A DNA stretch of 64,000 nt from NCBI GenBank assembly GCA_035409945.1, contig DAONQC010000002.1, forward strand, positions 186,001 to 250,000, written 5' to 3'. The notes under the pieces are model-generated. The model saw only the letters and a program-made list of their open reading frames with translations. It searched no databases and was not told the DNA's origin. This DNA is from MWEH01 sp035409945 (GTDB taxonomy: Bacteria > Bacillota > Clostridia > Christensenellales > DTU072). The translations under genes were made by a program, and so were the position numbers. Shown in pieces: positions 45,121 to 57,500 of this stretch. Each line of letters opens with the position of its first letter. Position 1 is the first letter of the stretch.

Positions 45121-45142
45121 TTGCTGTAAATATTTACAACAA
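45121..45142. promoter_or_regulatory. Operator palindrome of the XRE-cupin gene
   Basis: TTGCTGTAAAT/ATTTACAACAA is a 22-base inverted repeat with one mismatch, centred between 45131 and 45132. It lies just downstream of the -10, at the expected transcription start. It fits autoregulation by the XRE-cupin protein. Confidence 0.7.
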
Positions 45143-45149
45143 TAGATTG

Positions 45150-45179
45150 ATTGTATTATGTTAAGATTAGTTATGTCAA
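45150..45179 (-). promoter_or_regulatory. Promoter of the XRE-cupin/pot operon
   Basis: Minus strand TTGACA (45174-45179), 18-base spacer, TACAAT (45150-45155). Confidence 0.75.
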
Positions 45180-45304
45180 ACAAAATATTTAATATTTTTA
45201 AACTTTTTAAAGTTTAGTATTTTTAAACTTAAAGTTTCATACCGCCTGATTAGCGCGGGCAGATTTTGTTACGGAATATTTTTTTGAATTTATTTAAAAT
45301 ACAT

Positions 45305-45340
45305 GAAAAAACTCTTATGAAATCGATAAGAGTTTTTTAT
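45305..45340. terminator. Terminator of the giant gene
   Basis: AACTCTTAT, loop GAAATCG, ATAAGAGTT, flanked by A-run and T-run, so it can work both ways. It lies beyond the duplicated 3' end. Confidence 0.85.
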
Positions 45341-45422
45341 TTCGTTTTTATCTTTTTAAACTGCTCGGCTGTGTTAAGCGAACTACCTCTTAAAGTTAAA
45401 TTCCTTCATAACTATTGTTTAG

Positions 45423-45545
45423 TTAAAGTGTAGAGGCACTTACTGTTCTATATTTGCCGTAGTACTCCCTCCAATGAATAAAGATTAGGAAAGTATGCGT
45501 AACTACATTATTCGTAAGATTAGCGGATATGCTTAAATCCATATG
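45423..45545 (-). pseudogene. In-frame diverged copy of the giant gene's 3' end
   Basis: Immediately after the giant gene's TAA, in the same frame, 40 sense codons run to a second TAA (45423-45425). They read HMDLSISANLTNNVVTH, then TFLIFIHWREYYGKYRTV and SASTL. The last 16 residues (WREYYGKYRTVSASTL) are identical to the giant protein's own C-terminus. The 16 codons differ at six positions, all silent. Upstream similarity fades but keeps LxNNxxTH. There is no ribosome binding site, so expression would need stop-codon readthrough. Confidence 0.85.
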
Positions 45546-48500
45546 TTAGAGTGTAGATGCACTTACTGTTCTATACTTACCGTAGTATTCTCTCCATTTC
45601 ACAAATCCATAATTATGGGTCTTTATATTATTTTGGAGATAGGGACTTTGATATGTCTGAGTGTTACCGAGATTAAAAATAAAATTAATTGGATTAGTAA
45701 AACTAAGGCTTGATAACCCATTATTTTTATATCTAAAGTTTGCTACTGGGAAGTCCGTTGCGTGAGCACCATTAATAAGTTTTGCAACACATTGAGTATG
45801 GTCAGCCAGCCCATTACCGTTTGCTTCATAGCGAATATTTCCAGAACTTGTTCCTGTTACACTACCGCCTCCATCATTGTATGCAGATACACCGAGGTAA
45901 TCTTCCATAACAAGTGAGTTTCCTTTTCCAACATAGCAATATCTATAGTATCCAATTTGGGAGGTAACGGTTAAATTACCTATATCACCTTGGTAAAGGT
46001 TATACCCTATAACAGTTCCAACATAAGACTTATTAACAGCTTGCCCACCACTTCTTCTAGAAACGACTACGTTACCATTAATGGATGAGTTAGTTGATGA
46101 GGATTCGTCCATGGTAATAAGTCCTCTGTTGTATCCAACTAGCCCACCAACATATAAGTTAGAACTGTCATCAATTGACTGCTCTCCTTTGATTTCGTTC
46201 TCTACAGGGCCTTCTAATTGGCCATGTTCAATGTTAAAATTATCAGCCCAACCAACAGGCGTTTGAGTATACACTGTAATCGCAGCTCTGTCTTCAAGAT
46301 ACAAATCTCCGCCTGGGTTATAATTTACTCTTCCTGCCTCTATAGTGGAAGTTGATAAAGTATAACCAGCTATTCCACCAAATGTTCCGCTTCTAATAGT
46401 GGTACTTCCAATTGTTTCTCTATTAACTCTTATAGGAGTAGATAGAGTTGCTCTAACTATCTTACCTCCATTAATGCCAACAATTCCACCACTAACCGAA
46501 CCTGCCAAATAAAGTGTCTTATTTGTGCTACTACTTACTGTTGCATCGCTAACAAGTCCAAAGTTTACTCCGGCTATTCCACCACCACCATAATTATATA
46601 CTTGAGGTTCTTCAGGTCTAGTGTACTCAAGACTTGACCAACTAGAACGAATTGTCATACTCGACCCGCCTTCAGTCTTTAAATATACATTATAAACTGC
46701 GCGTCTATATCCAATATAACCGACCACCCCACCTATGTATGCAAAAGATTCATCTTCAACATAAGAAACATTAGTTGCAGTAGAGTTTTTAACACTAGCA
46801 TCTACCTCGCTTTCCGATGCAATACCTTCTCCAGATAATAGCGAACCTACAATACCGCCAGCAGCATATTTACAATTCAATGTAACGGTTTCTGTTTGAC
46901 AATTTTCAATCCTAGCACGTTCATTTGTATATACATTTCTGTGATGCCCTATTCCACCGACCAATCCACCAGCGCCGCCTGGGACATATGTTAGTACATC
47001 ACTAATGTAGCTATCAAATTGAGATATAACTGATACCTTTTTTACTTCACAACCGCTTACTTTTGCACCAGTATTTAGGTATCCTATTAATCCACCTGCA
47101 TACATTGCAGCCGAAATGCTTCTATCTGTAGACGGATTAAATTCAATAGCATCAGTAGTATCCACATTTGTTATTATTGCACCATTACTTGCTTCTCCAG
47201 CAAGCATACCTGCATATGCACCTTCAGTAGATATATTGCAGTTACCCATAAGTAAATTTTTCACTTCTCCCGAGTTGGTTATTTTTGCAAACAATCCCGC
47301 ATGTGTTGTAGCCAAAGTTGGTTTAAGATCATACACCGCTTTACCATTTCCATCTAAAATACCATCAAAGCCCTGACCTAATGAACAAAGAGGTTTACTT
47401 AATCTTTGGTCACTAGAGATATCTAAGTCTATGTCATTTATCAACTTAAAGTTCAACCCTCGTACTGGTTGGTTAGGTAATGAATATCTTAGTGTTGGTT
47501 GGCCACCTTGTAAGTTTCCTTCGTACAAGACATTTAAATTTATTAAATGCACAAGTGTTCCTATGAGGAAAGGTTTTTCGGGGGAACCATTTCCAGCATT
47601 TGCTGTATTTCCTTCAGCAAACGGATAAACCAGTGGGGATTGAAGTGTTGCATAAACTGGCGAATGACTTTCATCATATCCAATAATTACATTTTCCTTT
47701 TCTCCATAGAAGGCAAATTGCGCTAGTTTGGATGTAATATTATTTCCATCTAACTGAATCGCTCTTTGGTAGATATGCCCATCCATAATGGCACCGTATG
47801 ATAAAAGTTCGCTAATTCTAATTCCAAAGTCACCATATTTCACACCATCATAATTTACACCTGGCTGGACTGGGATTTTATCAATTTTGATGATGCCTTC
47901 AGTTGCGTCCTTATCCTTATTGGGGTCGTTGTCTTTTATGTATACACTGGTTAATTCACCAGCACTCTTCCAGTTCTTTGCAATGGCTAGACTATCAGGT
48001 ATTCTTATAGACGCGCCATGGTAAACGTTATGAATAATGAGTTCAGCTTCTGTTCTAAACTGTATCTTTATGTATTTATCACCATTTGCACTTATTCTAA
48101 ATACTGCACCCTCAATAGTATCTACTATGCCTTGTGCGGCACCTTCTTCTGCATTTGTCTGAGTAAAGTTTACATCGCTACTTATGCTAGCATCTCCTTG
48201 TAACCATAAGTCTTGCGCACCTGTTGTTAAGTCTTGCGAATCTACTCCTACAAACCTATCAAAGCGAGGATTAAAGGTATTCCAGTTAGTAAAGTTAGTA
48301 TATTTTGTATCCAGTTTGAATATTAGTCTTGTTCCAACATTTGCTATTATGTCGGTAATTTTTCTCTGTTGTTGCTCTACAGTTGTGGGATCTGCGGGGA
48401 ATTGTCCCTCTTCATTTGGAGCAACTATACCGTAATACTTAATGTCAGGTAAGGAATTAGTAATATATGAAGAGGTTCCAGATAGGCTTACCACTTCTAT

Positions 48501-51500
48501 TGTTATCTTAAATATACGCACATATCTTGCGTAAATTACATAGTTTTGGTCTAGCCAATCAAGCCTGACTGTCAAGCGCTTGTTTGTGTCATTATACCGG
48601 TATGTTAGGTACTGTTCAGTATCGGGAATTAGTTTAGATGCAAGTGGATTGGTATCTTCAAGTTTAATATAACTAGTCTCGGTCGCACGATAATACCAAC
48701 CTGTAAACTGATAGCCAGACCTCTCTGCAGGATCTAAATTAATAGTTTTGTAGTACTCGAAACTGGCTTTTGGTAGCGCATTTTCTACAATAACTGGTCT
48801 AATACCTTCCGTGCCTTCGGTACCAAATACATCTGGTACTTGTGTCGCTGCTTCTTTAATAATTTCCACAGGTACGACTTTTTGGAACCTTGGTCTTATC
48901 CGTATTGCCATAACATCAGCGGTGCCCTCCCATTCTCCTGAACTGGAGTTGTATTTGTATACCGTAGTTTTTGCAGACAGTAAGTCAATTCCTCCAGTAC
49001 TATTGAATATCGCAAAGTATGATGTTTTAGCAAGTGCACTAATTGGGAAGGTATATGAAGTTCGCCTATAGTCCATTACGCCTACACTTCCGCCGACATT
49101 TTCTACATATGGAATATTTGCCCAATCATAACTGCCTGCATCAGCATTGTATCTATAGTATTGCCACCCTAAGAATTCATATGTAGGTCCGGCAATCCCT
49201 GCTCCAATCCAATTAAGTGTTATCTTGTTATCGGTCCAGGTGTTGTACGGAGAGCTGGCTATATCTTTAGAACCTTCTATCCTATTAATTTTACCCAAAA
49301 TTTGGAAAGCATGTGTTGCAGAGTTATCACTGTCTGCACTCTTTGCATTTATTGGTGTTTCCTCCTTGAAATATCTCATAGTTTGCCCGCTATACTCTAC
49401 CGAGCTTACGGATATCTGCTTTGGATCTAAATAAATATTATCTTCCCCTTGTGGCTTGTATAAATAGGTGTTTTCAACAACAACGTTGTATACCGGGATA
49501 AATCTCGCTACCACATCTACTGCGTGCACTACCCTTCCGCCACCAATAGGTTTATTAACTATGTTTGCACTATTATCTAACCTAATCACTGTATCTATTG
49601 CAGTTGGGTATGCTTGATTTAAATTTTTAAACAAATTAATACCGTTAACGAAAAGTCCAACAAATTGCCATCTTACCGCCCAATTTGCATATGGAGGTAT
49701 ATTAAGCTTAAGTGTTACATTGTCTCCAAAATCATATGTTCCACCTGTACTTGTTACGCTAGTATCAAATGCAGGCCTTAAATTAACATTAGCTGTAGTT
49801 AATCCCTCATCTGTCATAATTGACACTGTTCTTGTAAACTCAATTTGTCTCCAAAATCTAATCTTGAAAATGGTGTTTTCTGACACATGTCTTAAAAGAA
49901 CTTTGACATATGCTATTCTTCCAGCATATGTTGACGGAACAATACTGTTACTCTCATTATAGTGGGTAATTTGTAATCTTCCATCCACAGAAGAAGAAAG
50001 AGGGTTAAATACGCCGGTATTCCGTCTAAAACCATCATCAGAGGCTCTTGCTAAATATTCCAAACTAGTTACCGCATCAAACCTATAGTTAGGTTTTGGT
50101 GTTATGGTAAACTCTATTGTACTATTGGGCTCAGTTATGAGGGAGTTATTGGTTAGTGTAGCCATACTTCCATTTACGAGATAACTTACCGTTCCACCAG
50201 CATTGGATTCAAGTGCTCCTTCTGTTTCCATAGCAAAACTGGTATATACATTATTCATGGCATATGAATATATTAGTTTATCGTCCGTTATTGCAATACC
50301 TCTATCATAATCAACATTATTAGTGCCTTGTGAATATACGCCTGAAGTATCAAATGTTACATCATAATAGAAAAAGCCTCTAGATGCGTTGGCGGTTGTA
50401 GTCCTGTCAATTGATCTAAGCATCAAGACCGCACAACTACGCACATAAAACTCATATTTTCCATCTAGTGTTTCTGTACTTTTATCGACTAGCGGGTAGT
50501 TCAGTGGATTGGATACATTGGGAAGCACCACTCCTTTTTCATCATCCTCAAAATGGTTAGCTGTAGCTGACACTGTAGCATACAGCCGGTAGTTCATTAG
50601 ATTTGGCTCATTAGTCGCAAATGAACCTTGAGTGTATTTAAACTCTGGTTTTATCTCTACTTGTACTTTGTAAAGTCTGAAAAATACTGCACGAACGCTT
50701 CTATTTTTAGTAACTCTAACCCTCATGGCTCGACCATTCGACATGATTTCTATGTCATTTGTCGAAGCATTCAAATAAACCCAGTTACCCCCTACCATTT
50801 CCTGGAAACCTGCAAATTCATACTTATTTAGCGCCGCGGGTGCAACAGTGGTAGTAAACGTACCATACGTTCCGTATGCATGAGTATTACCAGAAATATT
50901 ATCTGTATATTCACGACTAGTTGTGAATGCTGGTAAGTTATTAACTTTCGGAATCTCTCCTTCGTTTGTAAATGTCCTACCCCTATTGACCATTACAAAA
51001 GCGCTTTGATCGTATACAGCTTCCACTAGATGATATGAAAAGTCTACATTATGCACGTCTTGTTCGACTTGATAATTTAGCCTTAAGATACTCAAATTCG
51101 GAACATGTATATCCATCATGTTTATAAGGCTACCAGATGCAGGAATGGATAAAAAGCTATCTTTCGGATTGAACTCATCATCATCTAATACATCATCGGT
51201 ATTTTTTATTAGAGCGTATGTTTGCGCTGCGTAGTAATCTGAATTTTTAAAGGTAATAGCAGTTATACTATATCCTTCCTCTATATCCTGCTCAAACACA
51301 GCCCTAACTTGTGGGTCATAAATGATTTTGTTATTCACTATACTAACAACTATTGGGTCTGTTTGAGGATTAGGTATGCTGTTATTTATCTTTAAAGAGA
51401 TATTGAAAGACAACGGTTGGAAAACTGGTTCTATTCGTATATCTGATCGCCCATTTAACAGTTCGTTTGTAATGAGATACTTTTCCCCACTTATGCCATC

Positions 51501-54500
51501 GTCAGTAGAATATGTATAAATAAAGTCAGCTCCCTTGCTATATGACAACAGATGATTTTCAACCGAGTAGGTATTGCCATTAATTTCTAGTTTAGATAAA
51601 TAATATCCATAGTTGGCTATTAAATTCCAGCTAACTTGCTGATAATGGGATACTTTTGTTTGGGATAAATCAGTAAAATCGCCATTTGGCTTATTTACAT
51701 ATATGACATTATATTGCTTCAGTTCATACTTAACATTTATAAGCACATTACCCGTGACAGAATCAATTGTATAAGTGCGTTTGCCTGACCCATCATCTGA
51801 ATCTAATTGACTGACAGAATCTACAATTTGTTGTTCATTGATGCCGTTATCATCCATATACACAGCAATGGATGAAATCTTAAATCCTTCTGGAACAACT
51901 AAATGGAATACCAGTTTATCACGGAATCTAAGCCCTATATAAGCCCCTTCGCTATATGATTTGATTACTCCCGATTCGTCAATTGTTCCATCATCCGAAC
52001 GGAAAAAGCGTGGGGTCTGTCTTGGGACACCCTCGTTAATAGCTGCCCAACTTACTGCAGTTTTAACTATTGCCCCGTTATTTATTACAAATTCTTTGTT
52101 ATAGTGGCTGCTAGGATCAAATGTTACGTCATACATAATTCTTTCAGTTATTATTTGAATTTCTTTATTTTCGGTTATACTAGCAAGGTTATAACTGTTT
52201 GATAGAACTAGCCCGTTTCTAATATTATCATTATAGTTACCATTTACTTTAACAGCGCTTATTTGGTAACCTTTTGCAATGTTTGCTACAATAACACTAG
52301 TTTCTCCCCAGGATACCTCGGTTGGCGTAGCAGACGCATTTCCACCCTCAAAAGATAATATATTTATCTCGTAAATATTGACTGCAAAGCCTACATTGAC
52401 ACTTAAGTCGTGCCTTACTGTCGTATCGTATACCGACTGCGCATCTCCTAGCATACCAACATCGGTATTGTTAACCATAAATGAACTGATTTTATACCCT
52501 TGGTTAGACACGTTATTTTGACTGTTATTAGGAGAAACTTCAACACGTATAATTGTTCCATAGGTAGCCACAAGTTTATCCTCATAAGCCCACACTCTGC
52601 CTTTAGCAGTATTAATTACATCTCTAATGTATTCTCCAGTTGGGGGTATCGGGTCTCCTTCAGAAATTATAGGAACGCCTTCCGCCCATAGTAATGTGCC
52701 AACCTCATCTTTTATTTTTACCCTTCCGCCTACTGTTTGATGCACATCAATTTCGAAAGTATTTAAGGTATATTCTGCTCTAATTTGGATATCAGATGTC
52801 ACAACACCCACATACTTATTCAGTCTTATGTAATCCATCCTGTCTTCGCCGTTGAAATAAAATCCCGTTCGTCTATACCCAATACTTGGAGATAAGGATA
52901 TTTCAAAGTTAGTACCATACTCATAGTGTTCGCCACCTACTTTCACTACTGCAACATCTTTGTTATATTGGTTAGTAAACTTGACACTAGGCGGTTCCGA
53001 TGACCATGGATGTGGTGCACTTAACTGGTTAACGATATGTTCAGGTGTTGGGAAGGTAAATAGTCTTCTTCTAAACTCTACCGTTAATTCGTCTATGTCA
53101 GTATCTAAACCTATATTAGGATCTGAACCTTGGATAACATAAGACCCACCATTTATCGGCAATTCATTTTCCAAAACTGTTTTTTCTACGCCGTTTGCAT
53201 ATTTTATGTGGAATTTTTTGATATAATATCCTCTTGCCGTTCTTGGCTGTACAAGCACACGTATTTTACTGCCGTGCGCAAACCCTGTGTACTCATTATT
53301 TGCATTAGGAATATATCCAACGACAGACACTCTGCCATAATCAATGGGGGTTGTATCAAAATCTTTGTAATTGACGCTGGTATTGTAAGCGCTAACTTTC
53401 ATAGAGTAAGTATTAATCGCATACAACACTTCTACCTTAATATTAGAGGTAATGTTTGATATTTCAAAGTATTCTTCGGTTAAGTCGTTTTCCCAAGTAG
53501 TAATTACATTATTAACTTTTAAAGATGCAATATGATATCCTTCGTTTGCTCTCATTCTTATAAGAAGCCTATCTTCTGTGCTTAGATATAACCCACTTGC
53601 TTCGACAAAAGGAGTGGACGAGTTATCTGCAGAAAACCTCTTGAATAATGTCTCTCCATTTAAGTCTTGAATGGCAATAATCCTATATCTATTAGGTGCA
53701 AATACAAATTTAATATCTGCATTAGATGTAACCCTAAGGTTAAAGATACCGTACTCTATTTCTTCAGTTTCACTATTAACTTCTCTGTTTTCTAGCTCCC
53801 AGGCAGAGTATTCGATGCCATTTAATATTACAGCAGATATGTAGTAAGATTCATTGGCGCGAACCACAACACTTACTGAACTGCCATAATCCATATCGAC
53901 GCTACCTTGATTTGCACTTATGGTACCCCCATCGGTCTTCAAGATTGATACGCTATATTTCTTAGGCACAAAGGTTGCTCTAAACTCTAAATCAGACACT
54001 GCGTGACTACTAGGCAGTGTGTATTCAATAACGTCTTGATTGTCTGAAACACTAACATTCTGCCCCGTTTGCTCTCCAGGTTTTTTGTAACTGACCGTAG
54101 AAACCTTATATCCTCGTTTAGCAATTGCCTTTACTTTAAAACTCTCACCTTCGTCAAATAAGGATACTTCGGATGTCATAATCCCATTTGTACTTTGGTT
54201 ATTTATCCACACTTTATATCGAGGTTTTACAAATTTTGCACTTACTACCTGAGAAGTAGCACCCATTTGAGAAACGTATTCTCCATTTACTGCCTCCACA
54301 TTTTGCCCGTTTATCATCAAAGCAAGTAAAATATATCCAGCAGCAGGAGTTGCTTTATAGTTTAAGTTAGTACCTTCAAGCACATTTGTTTCTTCAGTTA
54401 TTAGATTACCGTTATTATCCTTAACTTCTAGCGTGCCGTTTAACGGTACTTCTGTGCGTACACGATAAGAAGGGGTTGCATTTGTGAAGGTTATAAATAC

Positions 54501-57500
54501 ATCAATCGATGTTTTGATATTTCCTATATCAAGGTTGAATCTTCCACTGTCTTCATACAATATATATTGTCCAATTAATGCATTTGGATTAATTGCGCCG
54601 TCAAAAGGTATAACATACTCGTAAGTCTCTCTTGCATCTTTATTGCGAATTTGAATGCGTGCTATATCAATTAACAACCCAGAATCAGGATTTATTTCTA
54701 AAGTAATATTCCCACCAAAGCTAACGGTTGTATCATAAACCGTCTCGCCTGGACCTATATCTTCGCCACTTAAGGCTACACCGCTGTTGGCTCTGTTGGA
54801 TACATATATAGTGACATCCTTAAGCAGTGGCTTTGTCACTACCCTAACAACATAGTCCTTTCTTACATCATCTAATTGCAGTGTATGTGTTGTTGCGTTA
54901 AACGCTAATTGCTCTTGATAGTTAACACCATCCGCAGAATATTCCACAAGATCTAATTGCATTCCCGCACCCGCATTTATAACGAAACTATTACTGCTGC
55001 CTGGTTTAACATTAGTGAATGTTTTACCTACCGAAATAGGATAGTTAGTTGCATTGTGTCTAACAGTAACACCTGCGCTTGGGTCAAAGGATACCGAATA
55101 CCGTCTTGTTGAAAAAACAAAATGTACAGTATGGTCACTTTCAACATTTGTAAATGTATGAACCGTACTTACTATCAGTCCTGCTAGAGGCTTATTCTCC
55201 CCGTCGATTGTAAGAAGGGAAATATAATTACCTTCGGTTGTTCTTGCTGCAATATCCACATTAGCACCAACTGCCACCCTTTTAGAACCATCTGCAGTTC
55301 CAGTGCCTTCTGAACTTACCGTAACATTGTAATAGAGAAGCGCAAACTCCACTTCAACAAGGGCATCTCTATCTATATTAATGATAGAAAGTTGTAATTT
55401 TGTTACCCTGTCGTCTTGTGCGTCTTCTTCTCCATGCAAAACATTTAATACTTCTTTGTTTGTTACTCCATATCCACTTGGTGGCTGATATGGATCAATC
55501 TCCCAACCATTTACTTTTAGACTTTTTATGTAATATGTAGGGCTGGCTATTATGTTGATTCTAGGAGTTGTGTTTTTAGCATAATCTACTTGTGGGTCTA
55601 ATAGACTAACAGTACCTCCAGTGATGCTCTCTGCTGCTGGAAGAGTTACTTTATACCTAAACTCTTTATAACTTACGGTGACAGCAATATTTTCATCTAT
55701 TTCCGAGAGATTAAGGGTATAGTAGGTGGCCGTATTTGGAACCGCACTAATTACCCCATTTACAACAACACTGTCTATGTAGTTACCATCTGCTGCTAAA
55801 ATTTCCACATCCTTATTACTTCCACGCATAGCAGTTATTTCAACTGTTTCAGCATCGGACGTGGCATATCCTAGGGGTTTTGTTTCATCATTATATGTAA
55901 TTATTCCATACAGTCCCGCAGTACCATTTGTAACAGTCACTGTATGTTGGGACTTAGCAAATTTAATAGATACTTGTCTACCCATACTAGGACTGATTAT
56001 TTCAAAGTCGTGGTATTCTGCGCCTTCACTGATAGACTGACTTATATCACCCACAATAACTGAAACTAATTGATAACCATCTGCAGGTTTTACTCTAAAC
56101 TTGTATGTTTTATTTACATCCATATAGAAGAGTCCTCTTATCGGAACTTCTAGATATTCCCCTGACTGACCTTCTAAATCAGGGACTAAGTTCACCATAG
56201 AGCCAGCACCTTCAAGTATGGAAACTTTAAGTTGTACCTTATTGACTTCAAACACAGGGAGTACATACGTTACTTCTCTATCAATTTTATATGTTTTATC
56301 CACCGACACATCTGAAGGTAACATATCTTCCCCTCTTATGTACCATCCTTTGAATGTATAATCAGTTAAATACACTTCCTCTGTTGGGAAAGCGCCTTCA
56401 ACTGCGCTTACTAAACTATCTTGGTAGTATGCTTTCAGCACCCTGCCACCTTTTTCAGGATTATATCCTAAGGCTTGATTTGTAAAGACTGGATTTTCAT
56501 TTTGTCCGACTAAGAAAATCACCTCATATAGTTTTTTCTCCCACTGAGCTACCAGTTCAGTCGGTTTGATAAATGACTTAGTATTATCAATGATTATAGG
56601 GAGCCCATCATTATCAACTTCCCCATCTTTCACTGCCCAGCCTTTAAATTCATACCCTAGCATGCTTAAAGCACTCAAATCTTCAACATCAAATATATCC
56701 CCTATTTGCTGGTCGTGCCTTATCAAGAGGGATTCTTTGGCTTTTACACCCATGCTAGTAAAGCTAATTTCACTTTCAGCATATGCAAAATTAGCCTTAA
56801 TATGAACATTATTAACAGGCTCGTCTGGAGTGAATGTTATGGCAAACTCATCTGAAGTACCAGTTCTATTGGTATTAAATAGCACGTTGTGATCGGGGGC
56901 TAATTTAACTAGCCTCTGACCTCTATCTATGGGCATATCAACCCAACCCCCATCAACATCTTGTATCGACCATCCAATAAATAAACGGTCGGGATTGGGT
57001 TTAACTCTAATTGATGCTATCTGATCTTTTTCGTAAAACGGGCGTAATTCATCACATGTTCCTAGCGGGACGCCCTCCGCATCTAAAGTAAAATCAAGTA
57101 TTGTGTCTGCAGCATATTTTTCATATAAAGGATAAATATCGGTATGACCTGAAATTCTTGAAAAGTCTCTATCGAATCCAATGAACTTATATCCGTAGAG
57201 TCTCATGTTTTGTTCTTCTGCTCTAGGGATTTTAGGTGGCGCTTCGCCAAATTTAACTATCTGTTCCCTTGCAGTTGTTCCGTCAGGATAGAAAAACACT
57301 ACAACATATTCTAATTTTTTAAACTTAGCAGTGATTTCCTCCATGCTTCTAGAAACTTGTCTATCAATTCTACTTGCATTAGGATTGCCATCACTCCAAC
57401 CATCAAACGCATACCCCGCATCGGGAATGGCTTGTACTCTAGTAGCGTCCGTACCAGCTTTTACCATTTGAGATGCATCGCCTTGTATTCGCCCACCAGT

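Noticed and set aside
45546..45700. LPXTG cell-wall sorting signal on the giant protein
   Set aside because: No LPXTG, hydrophobic segment or basic tail is present at the C-terminus.
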